A model generated the notes under the pieces. That model made no database searches. It saw only the letters and a program-made list of their open reading frames with translations, and was not told where the DNA came from. From positions 124,001-188,000 of the forward strand of contig NZ_PDNW01000008.1 of the NCBI RefSeq assembly GCF_002849655.1: a DNA stretch of 64,000 nucleotides, written 5' to 3'. The translations under genes and the position numbers were made by a program. Origin of the DNA: Pollutimonas subterranea. Lineage in GTDB: Bacteria > Pseudomonadota > Gammaproteobacteria > Burkholderiales > Burkholderiaceae_B. Shown piece by piece: positions 51,230 to 59,519 of this stretch. Every line of letters starts with the position of its first letter. The stretch's first letter is position 1.

Positions 51230-51518
51230 GAAACGCGAAATCAGGCTGAGGCCTCTTGCCGAAGCCGACCTTGAAAAAATTTGGCTCTACACCTTCGAAC
51301 ACTGGTCCCTTGAGCAAGCCGACAAATATGTAAGCGATCTGGTCACCACGATGGAGCGCCTCGCATGCGAAGATAAAACTGGCCGCGTGTGTAGTGTTAG
51401 AGACGGGTACTTTCAGTACGCGGTCGGCTCCCACATTGTGTTCTACCGTGTGACACCTCTTACGCTGGACGTCACCCGGGTTCTACATCAGCGCATGGAT
51501 ATTGAGCGGCATCTATAG
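51219..51518 (+). CDS. parE: ParE-like toxin
   Basis: A 99-residue RelE/ParE superfamily toxin: IRLRPLAEADLEKIWLYTFEHWSLEQADKYVSDL at the N-terminus and SHIVFYRV...VTRVLHQRMDIERHL at the end are hallmark segments. ParE proteins poison DNA gyrase. ATG 51219 lies inside parD; the longer frame upstream is out of context. Intact pair, so probably functional. It sits between pcaD and its decayed copy, next to a transposase remnant. Confidence 0.92.
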   Translation: MSAKKREIRLRPLAEADLEKIWLYTFEHWSLEQADKYVSDLVTTMERLACEDKTGRVCSVRDGYFQYAVGSHIVFYRVTPLTLDVTRVLHQRMDIERHL

Positions 51519-51596
51519 GCCGCTCAACTTACGCGTGATACTGTCCACTGGCCTCAGTAAATATTGGAAAATTCACAGGCATAACTAAGTCTGCCG

Positions 51597-51769
51597 ATGG
51601 CAAATCGTACCACCGAACATTTGGATTTTGAACGCATGGGGCGCCGTCAGCTTGACGCGAATGTCCAAGGTGGGGATTTGAGTTCGGACGGCGGCTCGAA
51701 GCTGTTGTGGCTACGAAGACCTGAACGATCACGACGTGCTGCGCGACGATTTGCTGATGCAAACGGCGA
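51597..51769 (+). mobile_element. IS1380-family transposase remnant
   Basis: The frame from ATG 51597 reads EHLDFERMGRRQLDANVQ then GGDLSSDGGSKLL, which matches the start of IS1380-type transposases. At about 51706 the homology jumps to a second frame with GYEDLNDHDVLRDD, a segment that normally lies some 70-80 residues further on. So the remnant has an internal deletion with a frameshift and ends abruptly at 51769 where the duplicated LysR end begins. No terminal inverted repeats were identified. Not functional. Confidence 0.7.
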
Positions 51770-52314
51770 TTTCACTTGGCCGCCGCCAAAGAGTTCGCGC
51801 TCGAGATGAAGAAAAGTGTTACACAGCGCGGTCAGCCTGCGGTGACCTGAAGATGCGATCGGCTTCGGGTGCTTTAAAAAAAGCAATATCACTTTCAGGA
51901 AACATCAAGCATATGGAACATGTACTAAGTGGCGTTGCGCGCATCGCGTGCCGCTGGGAGCGAAGATGGCCATGTCGCGCTTTTTCACGCCCGAATATGT
52001 CGAGCGAAACGATCCCGCCTTGCAACAGGTGCGTGAGCGATTCCTCAAGCTATCGCCCGAAGGCTATACCGGATGCTGCGCAGCGATCCGCGATATGGCA
52101 CTGACCGAGCAGTTGCATCGCATACAGGTACCAACGCTTGTACTGACTGGCGCGCGCGATGTCTCAACGCCCCATGCCGCGGGACAGGCCATTGCCGAGC
52201 GCATCCCTGGCGCCCGGATTCTCCAGTTGCCAGCCGCCCATATTCCCGCTAATGAAGCACCGGAGTTATTTTGCGAGGCGTTGGTCGACTTCTTGATCGA
52301 CTGACCGCGCGACC
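51770..52314 (+). repeat. decayed partial duplicate of the LysR-pcaD segment
   Basis: Copies 49867-50800 with scattered substitutions and two internal deletions. The first joins the start of pcaD to the region around the nucleophile motif across the similar words GCGCATCGC and GCGTATCGC. The second joins two occurrences of ATGGCCATG. Both junctions look like short-homology deletions. The left end joins the transposase remnant directly. Confidence 0.85.
51913..52304 (+). pseudogene. pcaD: broken second copy of pcaD
   Basis: Starts with ATGGAACATGTACTAAGTGG like intact pcaD but loses about 390 bases in two deletions, including the catalytic Ser region, and changes frame. The 3' part (from MAMSRFFTPEYVERND to ALVDFLID) is nearly identical to the intact protein and keeps the Asp and His of the triad, but no working hydrolase can be made. 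The near-identity suggests a recent duplication. Confidence 0.85.
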
Positions 52315-52385
52315 GGGTGACGACGTCCTTTACCAACCGGGACTTTGCCGTGTTGGCTTTAGAGCCTGTCGCCCAGCCACGTGCT

Positions 52386-53771
52386 TCAACGTTGAGCCGC
52401 AAAAACCTTTTCAATTTCCACCGCGATCTCCAGCAATTTCAGGTCGGTATTAGGCGCGCCCATCAACTGGTAGCCAATCGGCAGGCCGTCGACCGGCAGC
52501 GGCAGCGAGATCGAACATAGGCCCAGGTGGTTCGCCGGCTGCGTGTTCTGCGTCATGCCCAGTGCGAGCTGCATGCCTTTCTCAGCGTCTTCGAAATCGG
52601 AAATCAGCGGCGCGAAGGCGGTAGTCGTTGGGCTAACCCAAGCATCGTAGCCGATGAACCTTTCCTCAACGGCGGCGCGGCTCTTTGTCCGTCTGTCTTC
52701 CAAAGCAAGAAACGTGTACGCCTTGACATCGAGTCCCGACTCGACGCGCTTTGCAATCACCGGGTCCATCAGATGCTTTTGTGCCAGGAAGTTCTCCTTG
52801 CCCAATACGGACAGGAGGGATGACGGCATGGATACCGGGAAATATCCGGCACGCTCGGGAGCCTCGGGCACTACGATGTCTTCCAGCAGACATCCCTGCG
52901 CCTTCAAGCGCTCATTGGCGACTTGGAAAGCTTCGCTGATCTTCGGGTTTAAGTTGTCCCCGAAGTGATTCTGCGGGACGCCGAGACACAGCCGGTCGAG
53001 ACGGGCACCTGACCGACGAGGTTGGTAACCGCAGCCGAACAGCACCGAGGATATCGTTTTGAAAGCCAGCAGGGCGTCTTTCGCCGTTCGGGTCAATAGC
53101 CCGATCGAGTCGACGCGCGGATCCAGTGGAAACGCCCCGTCGGTGGGCCAAAGGCCAGCGGTGGTCTTCAGGCCAAATACACCGTTGAAAGCGGCTGGTA
53201 CGCGAACTGATCCACCCGAATCGGAGCCGATGGCGAAGGCGCACAGCCCTGCCGCCATGGCCACGCCCGAGCCCGAGCTGGAGCCACCCGGCGCACGATG
53301 GTTTTCCATGTCGGTGGGATTCCACGGTGTTCCGCGAGGCGCTGAATGGCCGGTGATGCCTAGGCACAGTTCCACTGCTTTGGTTTGCCCGAGAAACACG
53401 CACCCTGCCTGGCGGAGGGCCTTGATGAACGTGGCTTCCCCGGAGCCGAGAATATCGGGAAGCTCCATGTTCGAGCCAATGCGCGGCCGCGGCATCTGCG
53501 AGATCAGGAACACGTCCTTGATCGCGACAGGCACGCCCATCAAAGGTCCCAAATCAGTTCCTGATTTTATTAGAAGGTCCATTGCACGCGCTGTGGCGAG
53601 GGCGCTCTCAACGGCGACAGACTCGTAGGCTTCCAGCTTGGCGTCTAGTTTTTCGATGCGTTGCAGATAGATTTTTGTGACCTCTTCCGACGTCACCTTT
53701 CCTGCACGGAAGTCTCTCGCGAAGCCTTCCAGGCCATGTTCGCTGAATGGGTCCAACGGTAAATCGTTCAT
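52386..53771 (-). CDS. amidase (amidase-signature family)
   Basis: A 461-residue amidase-signature enzyme. The Ser-cisSer-Lys triad is visible: Lys85 (VAIKDVF), Ser164 in GGSSSGSG and nucleophile Ser188 in GSDSGGSVRVPA. It hydrolyses a carboxamide or related bond; substrate unknown. An upstream in-frame ATG lacks a ribosome site, while ATG 53771 follows GGAGAAAAGCA. It is last in the Liv-type transporter operon, 64 bases after livF, so the transporter probably brings in the amide or removes nothing else visible. Confidence 0.92.
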   Translation of the reverse strand: MNDLPLDPFSEHGLEGFARDFRAGKVTSEEVTKIYLQRIEKLDAKLEAYESVAVESALATARAMDLLIKSGTDLGPLMGVPVAIKDVFLISQMPRPRIGSNMELPDILGSGEATFIKALRQAGCVFLGQTKAVELCLGITGHSAPRGTPWNPTDMENHRAPGGSSSGSGVAMAAGLCAFAIGSDSGGSVRVPAAFNGVFGLKTTAGLWPTDGAFPLDPRVDSIGLLTRTAKDALLAFKTISSVLFGCGYQPRRSGARLDRLCLGVPQNHFGDNLNPKISEAFQVANERLKAQGCLLEDIVVPEAPERAGYFPVSMPSSLLSVLGKENFLAQKHLMDPVIAKRVESGLDVKAYTFLALEDRRTKSRAAVEERFIGYDAWVSPTTTAFAPLISDFEDAEKGMQLALGMTQNTQPANHLGLCSISLPLPVDGLPIGYQLMGAPNTDLKLLEIAVEIEKVFAAQR

Positions 53772-53835
53772 TGCTTTTCTCCGAACTGCTATTCGTTTGC
53801 ACACAGTGCGTGTTGGCCGACGAACTTAGGGTTGC

Positions 53836-54561
53836 TCACAGCCCCAAATACGCCTTCCTTATCATGGGGTGACCTTCCAGCTCCGACGACGGCCCTTCCA
53901 GGACCAGTCGACCATTTTCCAATACGTAAGTGCGGTCGCTGAACTGAAGCACCTGTTTGATGTTTTGCTCCACGAGCAGGACCGGAAAGCCCAGGTCGGC
54001 AACTTGACGGATCGCCTGCATGACTTGCTTTACATACAGGGGAGACAAACCGAGGCTGGGCTCGTCCATGATGAGCAGGTCGGGCTCGAGCATCAGAGCA
54101 CGGCCGATAGCGACCATCTGCTGTTGTCCGCCCGAGAGCGCACCCGCTTCCGTCTGAGCGAATTTCTTCACGTCAGGAAACAACGAGAAGACCTTCTCGA
54201 GATTTCGCTCGCGGTTGGCGCGCAGACGCGGCAGATAGCTGCCCAGCAGGATATTGTCCTTTACTGTCAGATTGGGAAAGAGCTGGCGGCCCATGGGCAC
54301 GTGCGCCAATCCCCGCTCTGCCATTTGGTGCGGCTCCAGTCCCGATATTTCCTCGCCCTTGAAAAGGATGCGGCCCTTCCACGGCTTGATCATGCCTGAG
54401 ACCGCACGCAATATGGTCGATTTACCGCTGCCGTTACCGCCGACCAATCCCACCAATTCTTTCTTTCTGACCTCCAGGGAGACGTCGAAAACGACTTGGA
54501 GAGTGCTGTATCCGAGGTCGACGCCCTCGACCTTCAATACGACTTCATCAACACTGTTCAT
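53836..54561 (-). CDS. livF: LivF-type ABC transporter ATP-binding protein
   Basis: A 241-residue ATPase of the branched-chain amino acid (HAAT) transporter family. Walker A GGNGSGKST, signature LSGGQQQMVAIGRAL and Walker B LLIMDEPSLGL are all intact. The length is that of LivF. It lies five bases after livG and before the amidase gene. Confidence 0.94.
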   Translation of the reverse strand: MNSVDEVVLKVEGVDLGYSTLQVVFDVSLEVRKKELVGLVGGNGSGKSTILRAVSGMIKPWKGRILFKGEEISGLEPHQMAERGLAHVPMGRQLFPNLTVKDNILLGSYLPRLRANRERNLEKVFSLFPDVKKFAQTEAGALSGGQQQMVAIGRALMLEPDLLIMDEPSLGLSPLYVKQVMQAIRQVADLGFPVLLVEQNIKQVLQFSDRTYVLENGRLVLEGPSSELEGHPMIRKAYLGL

Positions 54562-54566
54562 ATTAT

Positions 54567-55283
54567 TTAGTCCGTCCCCAGATAAGCCTCGATGACCCGC
54601 TCATCATTAATGACGTCAGAGGCCGATCCTTCCGCAATTTTGTTTCCGCTAGCCAGAACAATGACGTGGTCCGCAAGCTGGATGATGGCTTCCATGATGT
54701 GCTCCACCATGACGATGGACATACCGGTAGCAGTCAGCGTGCGAAGAAACTCGATCATCTCCTTCAGGGCCGGCGGGTTCAGCCCGGCCATGATTTCGTC
54801 CAGGAATAAAACCTTGGGTTCGAGGGCGAGCGCCTTGGCCAGTTCCAGGCGCCGTAGCCTTGCAAGATTCAAGTCGGACGAAAGCTGATTCGCCCGGTCC
54901 TCCAAACCGACTTTCTCAAGCGCGGACATAGCTACTTTTTCAGCATCCTTGCGTTTCGGGTTCTTTAAGAACGCCGCGACCAATACATTCTCGAGTACTG
55001 TCAGATCCTCGTATGGCCTCTCCGTTTGGAAAGTGCGCCCCATTCCATTGCGTGTCCGAACATACGGGGGAGCATTCGTGACGTCCTGATCGAAGAAAGT
55101 CACACTGCCCGATCTAACGGGAGCAAACCCGGTGATTGCATTGAACAACGTGGATTTCCCCGCGCCGTTTGGGCCGATCAAACCGAGCACCTGCCCTTTT
55201 TCAAGCGACAGGGAAACATCGTTCACGGCAATCAGTCCGCCATATTGGACTTTGATGCTGTCTGCTTTAAGCACGGTTTGCAT
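54567..55283 (-). CDS. livG: LivG-type ABC transporter ATP-binding protein
   Basis: A 238-residue ATPase. Walker A is GPNGAGKST and Walker B VLFLDEIMAGLNP. The signature motif is of the variant LNLARLRRLELAKAL type rather than LSGGQ, as in one recognised branch of LivG proteins. It overlaps livM by 17 bases, showing tight coupling. Confidence 0.94.
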   Translation of the reverse strand: MQTVLKADSIKVQYGGLIAVNDVSLSLEKGQVLGLIGPNGAGKSTLFNAITGFAPVRSGSVTFFDQDVTNAPPYVRTRNGMGRTFQTERPYEDLTVLENVLVAAFLKNPKRKDAEKVAMSALEKVGLEDRANQLSSDLNLARLRRLELAKALALEPKVLFLDEIMAGLNPPALKEMIEFLRTLTATGMSIVMVEHIMEAIIQLADHVIVLASGNKIAEGSASDVINDERVIEAYLGTD

Positions 55284-56214
55284 ACTTCCTCCTGACCAGC
55301 TTATGCATATACTCTCCGACTATTCCGCGTGGCAGCACAAGAATGACGACCAAAATCAACACTCCGTAGACCAGCAAATTGGCTTGGGCGAAGGCGGTTC
55401 TGAATACCTCTCCGGAAACCACGAGCAGGACAGCCCCGGCGGCCGGCCCCCAAATCGTGCCGCGCCCACCAATGATCACCGTCAATGCGATCTGAATCGA
55501 CAACAGCAGATTGAAAATGATGTGCGGCTCGATAAACGACAGAAAGATGCCATAAATGCCGCCGCCCAGGGCTGTCAGGACTCCCGACAGGGCGAATGCC
55601 TTCAGCTTGACCACAGTCGGGTCGATACCGGCCGCCATCGCCGCTTCTTCGTTGTCCCTTACGGCCTTGAGCTGGTAGCCGAACCGCCTCGTTGATATAA
55701 GTATCGTGATGGCAATGGTGATCGCTGCATAGACCAGCGCCATATAATATTGTGTCGTCTTGTCGAACAAATCGATCCCGAAAGGCTCTGGCAGGGTTTC
55801 GATGAATACGCCGGAAGCGCCGCCAGTCAGCCACCCTTCATTGATTGCCACCAACCGCATGATCTCGGCAATGGCAATTGTCGACAGGCTAAAGTACGGA
55901 CCATGCAGGCCAAACGTGAGCTTTCCCCAGATGACGGCAAGGACCCCCGCGACAGCCATTGCAATTAACATCGACCACCACGGCGCAAGGCCAAATTGCG
56001 AAGCGCCAATGGCAACGATATAAGCGCCCAGACCGACGAAACTGGCATGCCCCAGGCTCAGCTGACCGGCCCAACCGCCCAGCAAATTCCACGAGGTTGC
56101 CCATCCGGCGAAAAGCAACACCGAGATTCCAACTGTTATATAGGCGGACAGCGTAAGCGGATAGAGGGCGGCAATCACCACCACAACCGCTAGAAACAGC
56201 ATATGCTTGTTCAT
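55267..56214 (-). CDS. livM: LivM-type ABC transporter permease
   Basis: A 315-residue membrane permease with about nine to ten hydrophobic segments and the LivM signature GGWAGQLSLGHASFVGLGAY near the N-terminus, plus GGRGTIWGPAAGAVLLV near the C-terminus. Its start overlaps the livH stop by four bases. Confidence 0.93.
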   Translation of the reverse strand: MNKHMLFLAVVVVIAALYPLTLSAYITVGISVLLFAGWATSWNLLGGWAGQLSLGHASFVGLGAYIVAIGASQFGLAPWWSMLIAMAVAGVLAVIWGKLTFGLHGPYFSLSTIAIAEIMRLVAINEGWLTGGASGVFIETLPEPFGIDLFDKTTQYYMALVYAAITIAITILISTRRFGYQLKAVRDNEEAAMAAGIDPTVVKLKAFALSGVLTALGGGIYGIFLSFIEPHIIFNLLLSIQIALTVIIGGRGTIWGPAAGAVLLVVSGEVFRTAFAQANLLVYGVLILVVILVLPRGIVGEYMHKLVRRKYANRA

Positions 56215-57095
56215 ACTCTTTTCACCGATTTACCAAAGAGCCCTTCGGGCTTGACCAGCAACACGACGACGAAGACTAGAAGTCCGTAGGCATCTCGATA
56301 TGCGGAATCCAGGTACGAAGCGCCCATGACTTCGACCACCCCAAGCAACACTCCCCCAATAATGGCTGCGCCGATATTTCCGAGTCCGCCCAATACGGTC
56401 ACGACGAAAGCCTTGAGCGTAAATAGCGCGCCGGTGGTGACCGGTGAGGCGAACAGCAATGGAATCAAGGACACACCGGCAGTAACCGCGAGGGCCATAC
56501 CCAGGCCAAAAACGATCGCCTGGATTTTCTTCGTATTAATACCCACCAGTTCCGCGCCCAGACGGTTCTCCGCCGTCGCTTTGATCGCTCGACCCACTTC
56601 CGTTTTATTCAGCAGCAGGTACAACGCCAGGATGACAACGAGTGTGGCAAGGCCTGCATAGAGCAGGACAAGAGAGATTCGGATTTCGCCCAGCACAAGC
56701 GTGCTTGATGCATACGGCATATTCACCGACTTGGGTTCACCGCCGAACGTCAGCAACAGCAGGTTGCCGATGACCAGCGAGACACCGAGTGTCGCCAGCA
56801 TCATGGTTTCGGGCTTGGCATCGATGACTCGGGTCAGAATAAGCTTCTGGATCAACGCACCAACAATGAAGCCAAGCGGAATGGCCACCACCAGGCTCAG
56901 GTACGGGTCCAACCCCAATGCGGCATTAAGAACCACGGCGAAATACATGCCCAGCACCACAAAGTCGCCGTGGGCAAAATTGATGGTTCTCATGACACCA
57001 AAAACGAGGGTGAGGCCGACGCCGATTAAAGCGTAGACGGCTCCTATCAGCACCCCGTTGGAGAGGTTCTGAAAGAATGAAACGTAGTCAAACAT
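56211..57095 (-). CDS. livH: LivH-type ABC transporter permease
   Basis: A 294-residue membrane permease with the LivH signature GLTLVFGVMRTINFAHGDFVVLGMY near residue 27 and the cytoplasmic coupling segment GGLGNIGAAIIGGVLLG near the C-terminus. It is separated from the binding-protein gene by a 110-base spacer with two hairpins, which may lower its expression relative to the binding protein. Confidence 0.93.
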   Translation of the reverse strand: MFDYVSFFQNLSNGVLIGAVYALIGVGLTLVFGVMRTINFAHGDFVVLGMYFAVVLNAALGLDPYLSLVVAIPLGFIVGALIQKLILTRVIDAKPETMMLATLGVSLVIGNLLLLTFGGEPKSVNMPYASSTLVLGEIRISLVLLYAGLATLVVILALYLLLNKTEVGRAIKATAENRLGAELVGINTKKIQAIVFGLGMALAVTAGVSLIPLLFASPVTTGALFTLKAFVVTVLGGLGNIGAAIIGGVLLGVVEVMGASYLDSAYRDAYGLLVFVVVLLVKPEGLFGKSVKRV

Positions 57096-57141
57096 GGAAT
57101 ACCTTTGGCCAACGAGAGCGGGCCGACAGTGTTTCGAGCGG

Positions 57142-57186
57142 CACTCTTAGATAAAGAGTGCGCATGTCGGCACCAACCGACATGCG
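57142..57186 (-). promoter_or_regulatory. two adjacent intergenic hairpins
   Basis: CGCATGTCGG at 57161-57170 pairs perfectly with CCGACATGCG at 57177-57186 across a six-base loop. CACTCTT at 57142-57148 pairs with AAGAGTG at 57154-57160 across a five-base loop. They follow the binding-protein stop in transcript order by about 20 bases. No T-run follows, so they look like mRNA-stabilising or attenuating structures that give more binding protein than permease. Confidence 0.6.
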
Positions 57187-57205
57187 TTCCAGCTAAGAGA
57201 TGCCG

Positions 57206-58387
57206 TTAGTTGGACAGCTTCGCTGCTTGCGATGCAAGATTTTCCGGGAACACGGTCACGTGCTTTCCACCTTGAATCTGGATAATCACGCTCTTGATTG
57301 GGTTCTGTCCCTTGAAACCGTCGAAGTTCTCGAAGGTGACATCAGTGACAGGTGTCTTGAGGTCCGTCTTGGCGAGCGCGTCACGCACCTTGTCTCGGTC
57401 CAGGGATTCGGCGCGGCGCAATGCATCAGCCGCCACCGTCAGCGCCAGGTAGCCCTCTGCCTCGTAGAATGACGGTTCTTCCTTGGCCTTGGCCTTCAGG
57501 CGCTCATAGAGCTCCGGCGTCCCTGCGTACTTGACGTCGGGGCTCCAGCTTACGGCTGACACGATGTTTTCGGACTGATCACCCACCTGCTGAATGAAGC
57601 TGATCATTGATGAGGCCGTGTCGATGGCCACGACTTTGGTGTTCAGCCCCACTTCCTTGATTTGTCGGGCAATGGCAATGCCGTCGTCAGCATAGGAGCT
57701 CGTCAGCAGAATGTCAGGGCTGGACGCGCGAAACTTGTTAAGGATGGGACGGAAATCCGTCGTGCCTTGGTCGTACGCCTGCTTGCCAACAAGCTCGTAA
57801 CCCCGCTTCTCTGCCTGCCGGGCGCCCTCTTCACTGACCGAGGTCGGCCATGCCCCATTGCCGTACATCAAAGCAATCTTCTTGAGCTCGGGGTTTTTCT
57901 TACGCAGGTTGTCGAAATAGTCAAAGTAGACATTGGCGACGATGGTGGAATTGTGTTTCGCGCGGAAGACCCAGTCCGAGCCCGGCTTGGTGATAGAGTC
58001 GTCGGCGCTGCCCAGCACGATCAGGGGAATCTTCTGGCGGGTGGCCACTTTGGACAGCGGCCCGGTGATGCCCGAGGCGTAAGAGCCGATAACCAGCGGA
58101 ACACCCTGCTTGTTCAACGATTCCAACGCCGCGAGTGCACTCTGCGCCTCGGAACGATCGTCCTGAGTGACGAGTTCCAGCTTCTGGCCCTTGATGCCGC
58201 CGTTCGCGTTGATTTCCTCCAAGGCGACGAGCATACCGGTGTTGTAACGGGAACCAAATGCGGCGAAGTTGCCGGATAGGCTGTTGACGACGCCAATCTT
58301 CACCTGCGCCATCGCAGGCACCGACAAAGCGGATGCAGTCAGCGCGGCCAAGAGGCCAACTTTCAGGAACTTAGCTTTTATTTTCAA
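57206..58387 (-). CDS. branched-chain-amino-acid-type ABC substrate-binding protein
   Basis: A 393-residue periplasmic binding protein of the LivJ/Peripla_BP_6 family with signal peptide ending near VPAMAQ and the opening VKIGVVNSLSGNFAAFGSRYNTGMLVALEEINANGGIKGQ. No ATG precedes the mature part at a sensible place: TTG 58387 with TTGGAGACTACA upstream is the likely start, and another TTG four codons earlier is the alternative. It heads the operon with livHMGF and an amidase and diverges from an IclR gene. The ligand may be an amide or amino acid; it is not fixed by sequence. Confidence 0.92.
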   Translation of the reverse strand: MKIKAKFLKVGLLAALTASALSVPAMAQVKIGVVNSLSGNFAAFGSRYNTGMLVALEEINANGGIKGQKLELVTQDDRSEAQSALAALESLNKQGVPLVIGSYASGITGPLSKVATRQKIPLIVLGSADDSITKPGSDWVFRAKHNSTIVANVYFDYFDNLRKKNPELKKIALMYGNGAWPTSVSEEGARQAEKRGYELVGKQAYDQGTTDFRPILNKFRASSPDILLTSSYADDGIAIARQIKEVGLNTKVVAIDTASSMISFIQQVGDQSENIVSAVSWSPDVKYAGTPELYERLKAKAKEEPSFYEAEGYLALTVAADALRRAESLDRDKVRDALAKTDLKTPVTDVTFENFDGFKGQNPIKSVIIQIQGGKHVTVFPENLASQAAKLSN

Positions 58388-58565
58388 TGTAGTCTCCAAT
58401 CAATCGAAAGAAAAACGTCTGTCACGTGCGTGGTACTTGGCCTTGCGGCAATAGTCACCCGCCCGCGTAGCAGCGCATAGCGGCCTTAGTACTGTAGGCC
58501 TCGAGCTGTTGTAGTATATCCACGATTGATTTCAAGAAACGGACAATAAATAAGGTCTCTTCCGC

Positions 58566-59360
58566 ATGACGGAACAAGGTAAATCCCAATCGTCCTCGAA
58601 TGTGGCCGCGCTCACACGGGGCCTGGAGATACTCCGATGCTTTTCGGCTCGTGAACCGCGCATGTCCAATAGCGACTTAGCACGGCTTACGGGCCTGCCC
58701 AAGTCAACGGTGTCCCGGCTTACCAAGACGTTGGTCGACCATGGATACTTACGGCACGATGTGCGGAAAAGACAGTATTTCGTGGGGCCGTCGGTGCTCG
58801 CCCTCGGATACTCTGCACTGTCCAATCTCCGCGTTGCGGACATCGCTCGGCCGCACATGCAGGCGCTCGCGGATTCGACGGGCGCCCTGATTTCACTGGC
58901 CATCAGAGACCGACTTTCCATGCTGTATATCGAGGCCTGCTCGAGCGATACTTTACTTACGTTACGCATGGGCCGAGGCATTCGCATGCCCATCATCAGC
59001 ACGTCGATCGGGAGGGCATTCCTGGCGGCGCTGCCGGAGAAAGAGCGCGATTACCTGGTGGCTTCGCTGGAACAGAAGCAGGAACCTGTCGTGGGCCCAA
59101 AGGAGCTGGATGCACTAACAAGGGAAATCAAGCGATACCAAGAGGATGGCATTTGCCTCTCGCTAGGAGAGTGGAATGCCGACGTCAACGCGGCCGCCAC
59201 TTCTATACGATGGGAGGGCGGCACCGAGCTGATCATCATTTCCATTAGCGGCCCCTCCTTCATCATCACCGAAGATCTCCTGATGGAGGCGCTGATTCCC
59301 CGATTGAAGCAGCTGGCGCAGCATATTTCCAAGCATCTTTCGTCCTTTCCTTCAGTTTAG
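58566..59360 (+). CDS. IclR-family transcriptional regulator
   Basis: A 264-residue IclR regulator: winged helix-turn-helix (about 12-75, SNSDLARLTGLPKSTVSRLTKTLVDHGYL) and a C-terminal effector domain (about 90-255) with the LISTSIGRAFLAALP-type block. It diverges from the Liv operon across a 178-base spacer and precedes the second amidase gene on its own strand, so it is well placed to control both. Confidence 0.92.
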   Translation: MTEQGKSQSSSNVAALTRGLEILRCFSAREPRMSNSDLARLTGLPKSTVSRLTKTLVDHGYLRHDVRKRQYFVGPSVLALGYSALSNLRVADIARPHMQALADSTGALISLAIRDRLSMLYIEACSSDTLLTLRMGRGIRMPIISTSIGRAFLAALPEKERDYLVASLEQKQEPVVGPKELDALTREIKRYQEDGICLSLGEWNADVNAAATSIRWEGGTELIIISISGPSFIITEDLLMEALIPRLKQLAQHISKHLSSFPSV

Positions 59361-59519
59361 CGGCCATGCCAGCGTATTGCGGCCGACGATCTCGTCGGCG
59401 CCCAGCGCCCGACGCGCCGGTAACCCGGATATCTCCGGCGAGACGCTTAAACTTGGTGGACCTACAGCGCCTTCATCCTCTCTACAATCGTGCTTTCACC
59501 GTCCACTCACGAGCCGCCA

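Noticed and set aside
51913-52304. A second working pcaD gene
   Set aside because: Two deletions remove the nucleophile region and shift the frame.
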